From Malania oleifera (Eukaryota > Streptophyta > Magnoliopsida > Santalales > Ximeniaceae): a stretch of 64,000 nt of DNA. Below are positions 1 through 10,793 of this stretch, piece after piece; position 1 is the first letter of the stretch, and each line of letters opens with the position of its first letter. The notes below the pieces were generated by a model that worked only from the letters and a program-made list of their open reading frames with translations, was not told the DNA's origin and ran no database searches. Both the position numbers and the translations under genes were made by a program. The stretch is from assembly GCF_029873635.1 (NCBI RefSeq), contig NC_080418.1, positions 151,707,748-151,771,747 on the forward strand, given 5' to 3'.

Positions 1-262
1 ACTCTAAAGAATTAGAAGAGGAAAAGAATTGGAAGAGATAGAAAGGAAGAAGGCATGACCCTTTCAGGGGAAGAGGCAAAAACAGTTTCCTTGAAAAACA
101 TATTGGAAGAGCTGATCTTTAAGGAAATGAGAAGCTGGAGGGACAAGATGATGTTTAAATGAGTAAGAGATGGTGATTGTAATTCTAGATTTTTTCATAG
201 GATAACTAGTGGGAAACCGAGAAAGAATTTGATAAGGGAGGTGGAGGTGGATAGTGGGGTTA
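1..262 (+). pseudogene. LINE ORF2 fragment, linker before reverse transcriptase
   Basis: Reading forward, positions about 148-258 encode a stretch with the motif DGDCNSRFFHR followed by a basic run, which is the conserved linker between the endonuclease and reverse transcriptase domains of plant L1-type LINE ORF2 proteins. A stop codon lies just before the motif (TGA near 161), where family members have a W-L-K-E-type stretch. The fragment enters from outside the window and is cut near 262, where the next stretch reads as a minus-strand element. The following part of the same protein resumes near 2575, so this is the left half of one interrupted LINE. Identification is by family motif; the interruption is inferred from continuity of the protein. 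Confidence 0.75.
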
Positions 263-548
263 TTTATTTATTTATTTGATAATAAAAGAAGGTATATTAG
301 ATAGAGAAAGAGAAATTACAACAAAAGAGGACAAGAAGTCCACCCCATAAAAATAAAATAAAATAAAATAAAATGAAAATGAAAAGCTAATAAAAGATAG
401 AAACTAATAATTCAACAAAGAACCCCCTTTTTAATCCTTTTTCATCATAATTCATCGAACACTTCAAGTTAGCTAACTCCCTTTGACCCTTTTTAGCTCT
501 ATTTTTACACCCATCAAAACTCACTCCATTTCCCCCAAGATCACAAAA

Positions 549-1163
549 CTATAAATCCAATTTATCCATGAGATCTTGAACTTCTAAATCTTTCCTTGAA
601 ATCTCCTCCATGGGTGTTGGTAAAATGCTATCCTTGCGCTGCATCTCATTAACCAAATCATCATTTTCAGATATAGAGACCCCTTGCAATCCTTCCAAAG
701 GGGATGGATGTACATATGATAAATTCCCTAAAGTGTCATTGGAATTAGAAATATATCCACATTGTTCCTTATTTTCATCGAACAATAATCCCCTGCCACA
801 ATCAAACTCACTCAGACCATTGCTTTCATTATTTGATAAATCCCCCCATTTCATTACCTCTTTTCCTTTGCTAATCCCATCACAAGAATTTCCCGTCTTT
901 TTCTTAGCATTTATGTCTTCCACAATACCTAACTCTCCTTCTAAATTCCTCTTTATAATATTTGGCACAACCTCAGTTGAGTGCTTTCTCTTGTCTTCCG
1001 ACAATTCTTTCATTCCTGCACCCATCTGTGCAAACTTCCGACTAGTGTATGCCTTGGGATCCTTAGATCCCTTCGCCTTACTTTCTGAGGCATCAGATAA
1101 CCTACCCAGAACCCCCTCACCTTTATCCTCTTGCCCCTTTGTCAAACGAGAATCTTCAACCAC
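549..1163 (-). pseudogene. LINE ORF1 C-terminal reading frame, 204 codons
   Basis: This is the longest uninterrupted minus-strand frame of the insertion at 263-2480. It is hydrophilic, rich in Lys, Glu, Asp and Ser, and has no membrane segment or zinc knuckle I can see. It follows the ORF1-like N-terminal block on the same strand and ends shortly before the A-rich tail, so I read it as the poorly conserved C-terminal half of the same ORF1. An opposite-strand frame of similar length (610-1251) is its antisense shadow. No specific domain can be named. Confidence 0.4.
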
Positions 1164-1665
1164 TTTAACACTTTTAGTTATTTCCTTATTGTCATCGAGA
1201 AACTTTTCCGAAATTGGGCTGTCGGTTTACTGTAATTGCTCGATGATATGATCTGTTCCATTTGAATCTTAGGGAGCTGGAGAGAGATTTTGGCCTTCGT
1301 TTACAAATGGGTGACAATCCTGCTTCCCTATATTCACCACTTGCGTATTGGGGCTTGAAAATTGGGTATCTTGGGCCTGCCCATTATGATTGGCTCAATC
1401 CTCCTTTCCCTTACACTAGCTATCCAAAACAGGGACCTGAAAATCTTAGGTCTGCCCCTTGTGAGTGGCCCAATTGTCCTTTCACTTAGACTGGCCATCT
1501 GAAAAAGGGCTCTGCAAATTATGGGCCTGTTCAATTAATAAACCCATTTTATATAAAAATGAGGCCCCTCCTTTTTCCATCAACTTGCTCAGGTCCAATA
1601 CAATAATCAATTGGCCCAGTCCAGATTTCTTATCTTCCTCTTCCCCTACTGTAACCTTAGCCTCC

Positions 1666-2406
1666 TTAACTGGGCTGCACTATCATCCAAAATCCCAGTA
1701 GCCATTGCAATATCAGCATGTTTGACTGCCTATGCAATAAGAACATGCATCTTTTCCTGGAAGTCTTTGAGTGTCGGTTCCCCTGCAAGTTTGACTTGAG
1801 CTCAGGCCCACATTGAATGCACATATCATCTATCCCATTTGCAACATCCTGCTTTCCTTGTCGGAAGTTGCTTTCATAGCCTTCTCCTTCACCTGCCTTC
1901 CCTCTCATCACCACTTGACTCCATGATCTAGGCTCTAAAGGCCTACCCACACCGCACCTTGCGATTGAAACCCAAACTCTTTGGCTAATTTTCAGAACTT
2001 GCTCGTGAAGCTGTACCAACCAACCCCTTTTGCTCCACTAGGGAGAAACATAGAGAACATCTTACCATTCCAACCCACCTCTAACTCCAAAAATTTCCCC
2101 ACCTTTGTCCACTTAATCTGACATCCAGAACAACACATTCCCCATTCAAACCTTTTGAGAACCCCTAACCAATTGAATAAAATCTTGAAGACCAATGGCA
2201 AACCTAAGAATTGCCTCTTTCAGAAGTTTAATCCATCTATTCCGAGCGGGATTTTTCTCATGCACAAATGAAACTGAATATCTTTCCCCTTGTCCAAACT
2301 CAAATTGAAGGTCTTCCCTTACTTTAAACCTTCGATTTGAATCGTGAACTTTAAACCTTCGATTTGAATTGTGAACTTTGACATCACCTTCTACATTCAA
2401 AGCCAT
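1666..2406 (-). pseudogene. LINE ORF1 N-terminal region, frameshifted
   Basis: Two overlapping minus-strand frames (2406-2146 and 2201-1992) together give a protein beginning MALNVEGDVKV. It contains an in-place repeat of a seven-residue unit (KVHNSNRRF and KVHDSNRRF) and then a block in which an aromatic/glycine segment precedes a G-W-x-x-F pattern. That last block is typical of the ORF1 proteins encoded by plant L1-type LINEs. A third frame (2019-1666) continues it. The ATG at 2406 is the natural start because a purine-rich leader lies just upstream on that strand. ORF1 proteins of such elements bind nucleic acid and form the transposition RNP; this copy is broken by at least two frameshifts. 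Confidence 0.5.
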
Positions 2407-2559
2407 AGGGAGATATGAGAGAGTGTGAGAGAGAGGGGAAGTAGTTTTGTGTGAGAGAGGAACGACATAGCTCTCAAAAAAATAACATCCACCTGTTTGC
2501 CACCAAACTAACCATAAATAATCAAATTGTGGATTTCCTAAGAAACAATTACATTAGGT

Positions 2560-2905
2560 TGCGCTAGCAAAAAGTTCTCATTAGATGGAAGGGGTTTATT
2601 ACTTTGGATTCTAGCAAGATTGCCTTTGAGATCACTAATTTTTATTATTATTTGTCTACTGAGGAGGATGAGAGTTGACCGATGATGGAAGGGTTGGAGC
2701 AGGGGTCCTTTGTTTGTTGATAGGATAGCTTGGTTTGAGAAACCTTTTGAGGAAGAGGAAGTTAGGGCTTCAGTTTTTGGGATGGAGAGGGATAAAGCTC
2801 CTGGATCAAATGGTTTTAATCTAGCTTTTTGCCCAGATTATTGGGCGGAAGTGAAGAATGATCTGTTGAAGGTTTTCAATGAATTCTACTAGAATGGGAA
2901 ATCAA
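2560..2905 (+). pseudogene. LINE ORF2 reverse transcriptase N-terminal fragment
   Basis: The forward protein continues the fragment at 1-262: a pre-RT segment near 2575-2700, then 2710-2892 encoding a run with FEEEEVRASVFGM and DKAPGSNGFN. These match RT block 0/1 of plant L1 LINEs (consensus FEEEEVR...KAPGPDGF). The catalytic Y/F-A-D-D region is absent because the sequence switches near 2906 to a minus-strand element. A stop at 2890-2892 interrupts the frame exactly where family members continue with Q/R-N-G. This is a dead fragment. Confidence 0.8.
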
Positions 2906-4640
2906 ATTCTTTAATTCTTTCCGAACCTTCTTCTTTCTCCTCTCGTATGTTTTGGGACTCAATCCCAATCTAACCTCAACTTTGGTAGAACTCACAATTT
3001 TCAGATCTAAGCGATTCTGGAGTTTGTTTGGATCTCTGCAATCTCTCTCACCACCCCCTAAACCTTGAACAAAGGGACTACCCCTTGCAAAACCTTCATT
3101 GTGGCATAAAGCATCAAAAGAAAGAAAGGACTGAATAGGAAGGGAAGGATACCGTTTCAGATTTGAATGAGTTTTGATCCCTTGAGAGGAATAACTCTTT
3201 TCATCAATAATCCTTCCCGCAATAGAAGGAATATCAGCAAGGTCCGCCTTTACAAGAGTATGCTTAAGAATGGGGGACAAAGGCCCCTTTTCAATCAGGC
3301 CCCTTTTCAATCAATTCTATGCTCTGGTCTGGGTTGTGCTTTGTAGTATCATCCTCCTTAGTGTCAGAAAATGAAAAATATTCATCTCCTAAATGTTGAG
3401 TATCTTTTGTGAGAATTAAGCTATGCTTTAGTATCTTCTCATCTTCAATAGCAAGAGTTCTCTTTGAGAGTTGGTCCCAGTAACACTTTCCTTCCATAAC
3501 TTAATTGGCTGATCAACAAACCATTTTCAAATTTGCAGAAACTGCTTAGATCATCTTTTAAGTTTGAGATTTTCCTTAACTTCATCATTCCCAACTCATT
3601 TTGCTATGTTGTAATTAGATGAAATTGGAGGAAGAAGACCCGCAACAATATTGCACACTGATCGCTTACTATTGGGTGGAACCTCGTCGGACTAGTTGTA
3701 GATATCGTTTGGATTGCCTACTTGAAAAAGCTTTGCTGTCTATTTATCTTTGAAATCCCTCTCTCCCTCGAATTCGAACGTCAATCATCTGAGATACCGA
3801 CCTTGTCTTTAGGTGGAGGGTCCTTCGGACAATTGTTCAAGAGATCATCTCCTTCCTTGTCTGCAGCGACTAGAGTAGTTGTGTAAGCAGTTCTATCTCC
3901 TTTTGCCACACAAATTCTTGCTTGGCTTAGGGTTATTGCGCCCCCTTACTTAAGTACAATGGGATGCAGATTTTTCTTTTGAGTTGGAATGGGCCCAGTT
4001 CCTGTATTTTCTCTAACAATCCATTTTGCCATTGTTTTGGGTTGCCATTATAGCTAGGCCCAATCTCCCTCTTCCTGTAGAGAAGCAAATTTGAGAGTCG
4101 AACTAGGAAGGAAAGCTGTCCTTTCACCATAGGAATCACAAGATTCTTCTTTCTCTGTCAATCTTCTCCCTCGCTATTTTGACAACATCGGCTAAGGAAT
4201 GTTTCTCCCAATAGCCTCGACTCCCAATTCCACGTTTTCGAGTGCAACTTATGATCGATGAGGGTCAGAGTGCCGCATTTTTTTGCACTGAAAGCAGCTT
4301 TGCCAACAAGTTTGGTCATAAGCTTCAGAAGAGATTTGAAAAATATTCTCCACCCTTTGTTGTTCTTGCCTTTAGGAGTACATAGGGCTCAACTTTTCCT
4401 TCCTTTTGTCCTCTTCTCTATGCGTAGAAATCTCCCCTTCCCATTGAGTCATAGCTTGATGGTGACCTATGGGCCCCCACCTCTAAGGTTAAGACCTCCT
4501 CGAATCAGCTCTTTGATGTGTCATGTACCATCACAAATCACCTTTAGAGCCTTGATGATCCTAGAGAACTCCTCGATCTTCTGTAGGATGTAGAAGAAAT
4601 GTCTCCTAGAGAACTTTGATATTCGAATTGTTGAGAAATC
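2906..4640 (-). pseudogene. Second LINE ORF1 block, minus strand
   Basis: Reading from 4600 down, the minus strand encodes a segment with GRFLRIEKRTKGRKS and then a K-G-x-x-x-K-G-W-x-x-F-F pattern (about 4450-4320), the same ORF1 signature seen in the first insertion. It continues through 4139-3933 and 3497-3291 and ends in 3310-2876, where a basic KKKVRKELKNLI helix matches the end of plant LINE ORF1. The protein is in at least five pieces. One break is caused by the 16-bp direct duplication at 3281-3312. The block butts directly against the forward ORF2 fragment at 2905, so it is a second insertion or a rearrangement joint. Confidence 0.55.
3281..3312. repeat. Perfect 16-bp tandem duplication
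   Basis: The unit AGGCCCCTTTTCAATC occurs twice back to back. Because 16 is not a multiple of three, it shifts the minus-strand ORF1 frame exactly where the frames 3497-3291 and 3310-2876 overlap. It is a recent-looking mutation because both copies are identical. Confidence 0.95.
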
Positions 4641-5336
4641 GAGGTGATTTGCAAGCGAAGAACTCAAATAATAGGAACCTTGCCGTGTTTTTGATGATTA
4701 AATGATTTTGTTTTAAAATATTTTTAAATTGGATACGTAATTTTTTATAAAAATAAATAAATAAATAAAAGGTACATGTGTTTTTCCGCATAAAATTCAA
4801 TGGATGACAGAATATTAAAGAATTATCCAATTCATTAAAACATTATATAAAAAATTAATTAAAACGAGATTATAAATTACTATATAATTCAAAAACTAAT
4901 AGAATAATGCAACTATTTTTATGACAATAACAATAATATTAAATATGCAACTTATACATATATGTGTTATGTTAGGTCATTCAATTATGTGTAACTCATT
5001 TTTTTTGGCTAGGCAATCACATGCAAGTCATTTCATAACTAAGGTGTTGACGTCAAACATCGATTCCTAAACTTCACATCAGTAGACTCTTTACAATCAT
5101 TTGTAACCAAAACAAAAAAAAGAGCTTGAGAGATCCCTGACAACCTCTGATGCTCGAGTTAGAGTTAGGATTAAGTAATATGCAATCATAAACATAGTTC
5201 ATGTAGAGGTCTTAGAGAATTTTAGAGTGTTTTTATAAGCTCCTCCAAGGGGTTGAATGCCCCAAATGGTTTTTATTGTTGAATTACCTTCATATCATTG
5301 TGGGGCATAGCACAATTTTTACCCACATTAGATGCC
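4641..5336. other. AT-rich intergenic stretch
   Basis: No supported gene. The stretch holds A/T-rich low-complexity DNA, including a TAAATAAATAAATAAA run near 4752-4769. From about 5080 comes a segment resembling a diverged direct copy of 7010-7200: both contain a ...AGTTAGGATTAAGTAATATG-like core and a later TTTTATA-GCTCC core. This may be a degraded LTR pair or dispersed repeat, but I cannot name the family. Confidence 0.5.
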
Positions 5337-5358
5337 TCCCCCCCCCCCCCCCCGGGGG
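5337..5358. repeat. Poly-C/poly-G tract (C16 G5)
   Basis: Sixteen C residues are followed directly by five G residues. It is one of seven long G/C homopolymers in this otherwise AT-rich window. Such tracts are unstable and error-prone in sequencing, so the exact length is uncertain. Confidence 0.9.
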
Positions 5359-5439
5359 AAAAATCTAAAAGCTTGGAAGAAAATCTTTTGGGTTGTGGAG
5401 TAAACTACTTTTTTTTCCCTGGCTGGTCTGTTTTTTTCG

Positions 5440-5762
5440 GCTATTGCCAAAGGTAGGTTATCAGCTTGAGAAAACTGTTGAGGCTATTTCCCAAAGTTCC
5501 CACCTCAAAATTGGTTGCTTTCCAAAGCCATTTGCCAAGGTGATTACTTCGAAAGTTGGCTTGTTTCCAAAGGTTGCCACCTCAAGAGGTGGCTTGCTCT
5601 TTTAGGCTATTTGTTGTGGTTAAAATTACCATTATGTGGCTTGCTCTTCAAGGCTAGAGTCAAGGTTATCACCTTGAAAGGTGGTTTGCCAAGTGGACTT
5701 ATTTGACTTTGTACTTGGGTCATTTTGCCAAGTGGATCTATTTGACTTTTTGGGTTTTTCGT
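5440..5762. repeat. Degenerate short-period repeat region
   Basis: Phrases built from CCAAAG, GCCACCTCAA, GTGGCTTGCTC and GCCAAGTGGA recur at irregular 30-45 base intervals. The clearest pair is GCCAAGTGGA plus TATTTGACTTT near 5688 and 5730. Forward open frames here (5393-5605, 5515-5706) follow the repeat and show no known domain, so I do not call genes. Confidence 0.5.
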
Positions 5763-5982
5763 TCTCCTCTTGAACTAATATATAGGAACCCATAATTATA
5801 TGCCCCCTTAGGCCTAATAAAGAAAAAATCTAATATAATGTGCCCTTTTTAGGTTAATTTAAAAAAAAAACCTAATATACTTCTCGATAATTTTATTTTT
5901 AATTTTGCATGACAAGGCTTGGCTTAACCTTTTTTAGTTGTGATGTGTTTTCCACCTTTCTTTCTTTTGTATTATTTTTTAT

Positions 5983-6016
<34 letters not shown>

Positions 6017-6099
6017 GATGCTCTTCACTTTGGAGCTAAGGTGTTCCCCACTTCCCTTTTTTTTTTTTTTTTGTATACTAGCCTCCTTAGGCCTTGGAT

Positions 6100-6524
6100 C
6101 TAAGGTGCCTCTACTTCTCTCTCTCTCTCTCTCTCCCGTGTGCCTCCTAGAGGTTTGGAGTCGAGGTGCCTAGCATTTCCTCTCAATTTTTTTTTTTGAA
6201 CTTTTGGTTTGTTGAGCATCTCTAATAGGTGACAATTGACAGATTTTATGTTAAGGTCATTTACATTCGATTTGAAAATTTTGTTGAACACTTAAAGTGT
6301 TCAACACTTCAATTTCTTTCTTTGTTAGTTGCCCAACCTGTACAACTCAGCTAATTGAATCCTTGTTGATGTTGGAAGAGGCCTATCCACGGAGTTACTG
6401 ATCTTAAGCAAGTGTGATGGTTGTCATTTGAAAGTCAACTCGTGACCTTTTTTGGCGTAGTTATAGGGATCGTCACAATTATTTTAGGAAGCACACAACC
6501 ACCTACTTGCTGTGCTGGTCATAT

Positions 6525-6580
<56 letters not shown>

Positions 6581-6985
6581 ATTATCTTTTCTTGTTGGTC
6601 TCCATGAGCTTTGGAGTCGAGGTGCCCCCCAATTTCTTTTTTTTTTTTTTTTTTTACTTTTCATTTTTCCAATGGGTGACCATTGACTGGTTATATGTAA
6701 AAGGCATTTACATTCAAATTGAAAATTCTGTCGAACACTTAAGGTGTTCAACACTCCAATTTATTTCTTTGTTAGTTGCTGAAGTTATACAACTTTCTCC
6801 TTTGGATGCTTCTTGATGTTGGGAGTGGTCCATCCATGGAATTATTGATCTTTAGTGAGTGTGATGGTTGTAATTCAGAAGCCAACTTGTGAATTTTTCT
6901 TCCAATGTAGTTATATGGATCATCACAATTATTTTAGTAAGCATACAACCACCTACTTGGCGTGCCAATCATAAGAAAGATAAAT
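6100..6985. repeat. 447-bp imperfect tandem duplication with TC microsatellites
   Basis: Two copies in direct orientation share the order: TC microsatellite, a GTTTGGAGTCGAGGTGCC-like phrase, a poly-T tract, GGTGACNATTGAC, a hairpin-like GAACACTTAARGTGTTC, then GTGATGGTTGT and AAGCACACAACCACCTACTTG. The GAACAC hairpin lies at 6286 and again at 6733, giving the 447-base spacing. The copies differ at many positions and in microsatellite length, so the duplication is old. The long open frames across it (5909-6173, 6421-6816 and the antisense 6503-6754) are produced by the TC/GA repeats and are not genes. Confidence 0.8.
6529..6578. repeat. (TC)n microsatellite
   Basis: About 25 uninterrupted CT/TC dinucleotides lie within copy two of the 447-bp duplication. 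Shorter TC runs are at 5980-6016 and 6116-6136. Confidence 0.95.
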
Positions 6986-7387
6986 AAAAGACTTTGGGTG
7001 ACCTTCGTGGCCTCTAGGGGCCTTTTCTGACGCTCAATTCAAAGTCAAGACTCAAGATTAAGTAATATGTGATCATATCCAGAGAGTGTCTTAAAGTGAT
7101 TGTTAACTTCTTATGATGTATGTCTTTTATAGGCTCCCCATAAGGGCCTTTTGCCCTATCAACATAGGATTATAAGCCATACTGAGGGGTTGTATAAGTT
7201 ACCTCTTATATTCTCCATTTAATTTTAGGGACACCAATGGTCTCCTTCGCCTTTATTAAATGGCTTTTGAGGCACTGTCGAGCATTGCACATTTTTATTG
7301 ATATTATAGGGTTTTTTTTTTTTAAATACAAATAGGGCATTGTTTTTGTTACTTCATAAATTTGTATGATTCTCGAATACCCACTTT
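6986..7387. other. Non-coding stretch, possible LTR remnant
   Basis: No gene is supported. Positions about 7010-7200 repeat, in diverged form, elements of 5140-5300 (the GGATTAAGTAATATG core and TTTTATAGGCTCC core). This suggests a dispersed repeat or the two ends of a decayed element surrounding the 447-bp duplication. Confidence 0.35.
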
Positions 7388-8580
7388 TTAAAATAGGAAG
7401 GAGGATAGTATTGTCTTGTGGAAATATGTTTTATTTTTAGGAATGAAATTCCTTATTGAGAAAAAGTGAACCAAATGTGAGAATATTGCACAGTTATTGA
7501 GAATTCTTGGGAGCTTTTTGTTGAATCTACAAACCAATCCAAATGGTTGGTTCTGATTTTTTAACAACCACAACAGTCTCCAACACGTGCACCCTACTTT
7601 GGAAGGAAAGAGCATCAAAAGGGATAATTGCATTTCCATTCCAAACATACAGAGTTGTCTATAATGACACACACACCCCGAGAGATTGGGAAGTGGTCTT
7701 TGGCCTTCTCAAGAGTATTTTTCAGTTTATTTCTTGTAACAAAAGATTTATGCAAGGCCCGCCATGAAATCTACATAAGGATGCTCATTTAAACTTTTAT
7801 TTCTAAAACTAGGATGCATCTTTCCTTTATAAGGACATCTTTTTGATTTCTTGCCCATAAATTCTGAAAATCTGAATCTTTCGATAGAGCAAAAGATATT
7901 TACTTTCATATTTTGCAAAGATATGCTAAGCCTCTTCCTTGCACCATGGCAAAGCAATCCATGCAAAGTTCATTGATATCTTCTTATCTCTTTAGTTTTT
8001 CCCTGTAAGTATCCATTCAAAGTGCAAGAATCTCATTGAAGGACTCTTAAGTGCAAGGATCTCATTGAAGGACTGTAGTTTTTTTCTAGAAATGTCCAAG
8101 TGGAATGTTGGGTCGTGATTCGCAGTTGTTGTTAGCTTTGTGCAACACAACAATGGGTTCTCTCTTAGTTTTCTCGGATGCACTTGAATGAGATGAGGCA
8201 TAATGAGCATTTATCAAATTTTTTATACTCTTCCAAGATGGGAGAAAAATTGGTGAAGGGTGTGGTGTTGGAATTGAGTTGTCCTAAAATGCTTTTGTCT
8301 TCTTTGGAGAGATCAATGTACTTAATTGTATTTTTGGGCATCTAAGAAGGACCGGATTGAAACAGATTTTGGAGAGGAGAGAAGGAATTGTGAGTTAGGG
8401 TTTTGGTTTTTAATGAGATTACTAAGTCAGTTGAGGAAGAGTGAAAAGAGAAGGTAGGTCTTGTCGCAAAAATCATCAATGGGGGTGATTCTTAATTTTT
8501 CATTCTCTCTGTTGTTATCTCTTTTGCTTTTATAAACACACGAGAAGTGCACAAAGAAAAATGGGTTTTTCATGAGCTTC
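7388..8580 (-). pseudogene. Decayed minus-strand coding-like region, possibly LINE ORF1
   Basis: Successive minus-strand frames (8210-7992, 7966-7748, 7672-7388) read in one direction with few stops and have a mixed hydrophilic composition unlike the surrounding low-complexity DNA. I see no diagnostic motif. By position and style it could be another decayed LINE ORF1, but this is a guess. It could equally be chance open frames. Confidence 0.2.
8020..8077. repeat. 29-bp tandem duplication
   Basis: The phrase AAGTGCAAGRATCTCATTGA plus AGGACT begins at 8020 and again at 8049. The copies differ by one transition. It is a small recent duplication with no coding role that I can see. Confidence 0.85.
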
Positions 8581-9777
8581 TAGTTTGGTTGGTTATTGTA
8601 TTATGGTCTTTGGACGGAGAAGAAACTTAGGGAATCAACAAAAAAGCATATGCTTCTTTGAAGGAGAGAGTAGGATGAGGGAGGAAAAACTCTTCATAGC
8701 GATGTAGAGTTCTTGTATGGAGTTGTTTAGGGTCTCTATAGAAATACATTAGCAAATCAATGGATTTGTGCCAAACATAATCCATATAATCATGGAGGCA
8801 ACCCATTGTGAAAACTTATATCTTTCATTTTAAAAAAATACATACATAAGGAGGTGCCACATTGTGAAAACATGTATCTTTTTTTTTTTTTTGTGTATTT
8901 TTCAAGCAGCATAGATATGAAGGATTAAGGTGAAATGGTGCACATCTTCCCCCCCCCCCCCCCCCAATGGAGCATGTTGGGGGGAGAAAAAATTAACAAC
9001 ATTAGATCCTTTAGAAAGCACCTCAAAGGGGCACATATTTGGTTAGTGACCCAAGAGAGCACAAGTGAGGTTAGCGACCTAAGGTGACATAGGCCAGTTA
9101 TGTGCTGCCTATGTGATCAAAGGTCAACCATTAGGGAGGAAATGTCTCAAGGGGGATGCAAACCAAGTCAATCTTGTGTTGACCATATAACAAGAAAGCT
9201 CCCCTTGTGCAGATTGGGATGAGTCATGTGAGTTGGTTGAGACCCGCATCCATGCAAAGAATGAATCTTGCTCATGAATGTAAGTAGTTTAAGTGACAAC
9301 TATTTTGTTGTTGCCTCGCACTCATTCAATACAAAGGCTAGCCCTTTGTAATGAAATATATGGGGAATCTAGGGTGATCAACCCTACCTTAGTGTTTTTT
9401 TCTTAGTAGAATATCAACTATGGTAAAACTATATAGGCAGTTAGTCTTTTACAAAGGAAGTGAAATTAGTATACCACAATACCCAAATTAGAACCTTAAA
9501 ACTGTGAACAATAAGTCTACTTTCTGTATTGATTGTTTGGCCACTTGATCCAAATGTAAAGGAGTTCCAACAGATATTAATGAATTCCTCATCTTCCAAG
9601 AGCGATACACAACAAAAGGCCAACATATTTTAGGGTTTGTTTAGTTGAGGAAAACATAATGTTCAATAGCTTCATGCATGTGCATGTTAGTAAATTGAGG
9701 ATACATGTCATTTCATGTCATTTGTAGTCATGTTTAGTCTTTGCCAACATCATTGCGCGTTATTGCATTATCTGTTG
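8581..9777. other. Intergenic stretch without recognised features
   Basis: Apart from a 13-base poly-T near 8880, a 17-base poly-C at 8949-8965 and a diverged short repeat (CATTGTGAAAAC at about 8807 and 8871), I recognise nothing. The 5' LTR of the gypsy element whose gag begins near 9778 should lie here, but I find neither a copy of its 3' LTR start nor a primer binding site. Confidence 0.5.
8949..8965. repeat. Poly-C tract (C17)
   Basis: Seventeen consecutive C residues lie in otherwise AT-rich non-coding DNA. Confidence 0.9.
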
Positions 9778-10173
9778 TTACAAACAAGGACATTGAAACC
9801 AATCCCATTGAACTTGCACACAATTATGCCCAATCCTTGTTTGTTTGATTAGACGCTCTTCAGTAGTCAGTGGACCAAAAATTTGAGCAACTGGCACTAC
9901 AGTTTGACAAAGTAATGAAGTTGTTAGGTAAACACTGTATTGTAGAAGGCATAAAACCACTAGTAGGCGCCTTAATGAGTTCCCCATATTTAGTAGGGTC
10001 AGCTTAAGGTATTTTTCCTACTCCATTCCTTCCTCTAGCACCTAACAATATGAGTCATGCTCCAAAATAGGTCAGTAGACCATTTCAGCCCCTCTAGCCT
10101 TAGGTCAATCTGAAGTCTAGGTTTAAGGAAGGTTTGAGAAGTTTAAAAATGTAAGGCACCAACCTAGCCCTAG
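9778..10173 (+). pseudogene. Host gypsy gag, 5' part
   Basis: The forward frame carries a hydrophilic, heptad-like stretch containing SVDQKFEQLALQFDKVMKLLG, as found at the N-terminus of many plant Ty3/gypsy Gag proteins. It has internal stops. The segment stops exactly at the target duplication of the chromovirus inserted at 10174, and gag resumes on the other side at 14335. The opposite-strand frame 9778-9987 is a shadow. Assignment rests mainly on its position just before the continuing gag. Confidence 0.5.
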
Positions 10174-10691
10174 TGTCACGAGCTAAGCTTGTTTAGGGCA
10201 TTATGCTTGCTTGTGACTGCTTATCGCGTGTGCTTAGGATGGGTTTCCATCATGTAAATACTAGTGTAGGGTTATTTTCCGCTAGTGTCTTTGTATGCCA
10301 AATAAGGCAGTATGACTCCTCGGTCATTTTGATGTTTCCTAGTGCCAGGATGATAATTACATAAAAACCTCTTTAGGGCAGGGTGAGTGTTTATCAGTCA
10401 TTGTAAAACTCACTAGCTATTGTCAACGTGTTTAGCCTACTTGCCTCCCTCGCTAAACACACCAAGTCAACGGAGGTGTTGTTAATGAATTACGTTTGCT
10501 TCAATGTTTACTGCTTGCTTGCCACGACTTTCATGAATTGATTACTGTTTCCGCTGCGATCTGAATGAATGTTAATGAAAGTGCTTCGTGGATGAATGTT
10601 GGTAAACGATAGGTTGGCTATTTAAGCAAGAGTGCTTTAGCTAGTGCTGCAAGGCCCTTCACAAGGGTGTGGAAATAGTTGGACTGTGACA
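10174..10691 (+). repeat. Chromovirus 5' LTR
   Basis: A 518-bp LTR with the terminal inverted motif TGTCAC/GTGACA. It carries the promoter and poly-A functions of the element by family knowledge. The first 70 bases and the central CCACGACTTTCATGAATTGA part are nearly identical to the 3' copy; the last 50 bases are more diverged. Confidence 0.95.
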
Positions 10692-10693
10692 TT

Positions 10694-10705
10694 TTGTATC
10701 AGAGC
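10694..10705 (+). promoter_or_regulatory. Primer binding site, tRNA-iMet type
   Basis: TTGTATCAGAGC matches the standard plant PBS TGGTATCAGAGC at 11 of 12 bases, two bases after the LTR end. This is the site where initiator tRNA-Met would prime minus-strand DNA synthesis. Confidence 0.85.
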
Positions 10706-10793
10706 CAAGTCGGTGACACTTGGTTAAATCCCAAGGTTGAGTTGCTACGTGAATTCGATTGCCTTCGTTGTTGGATTTGGAAAGCTTTGGTAA

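Larger units (their letters stand above)
263..2480 (-). mobile_element. ORF1-only LINE-like insertion
   Basis: A minus-strand block splits the forward LINE ORF2. Reading on the minus strand it begins near 2480, carries an ORF1-like protein in pieces (2406 to about 549), then a short 3' region ending in an A-rich repeated TAAATAAATAA tract (about 265-290). There is no endonuclease or reverse transcriptase between ORF1 and this tail. The simplest reading is a non-autonomous LINE derivative that lost ORF2 and was copied by another element's enzymes. Both ends are approximate and I could not find a target-site duplication, so a rearranged fragment is also possible. Confidence 0.5.

Noticed and set aside
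610..1251. 213-codon forward open frame
   Set aside because: It is the antisense of the LINE ORF1 frame 549-1163, with pyrimidine-biased composition and no motif.
5909..6816. Long forward and reverse open frames over TC/GA repeats (including hydrophobic Ser/Leu runs)
   Set aside because: They translate microsatellites and poly-T tracts; no domain, and the frames exist on both strands because of the repeats.
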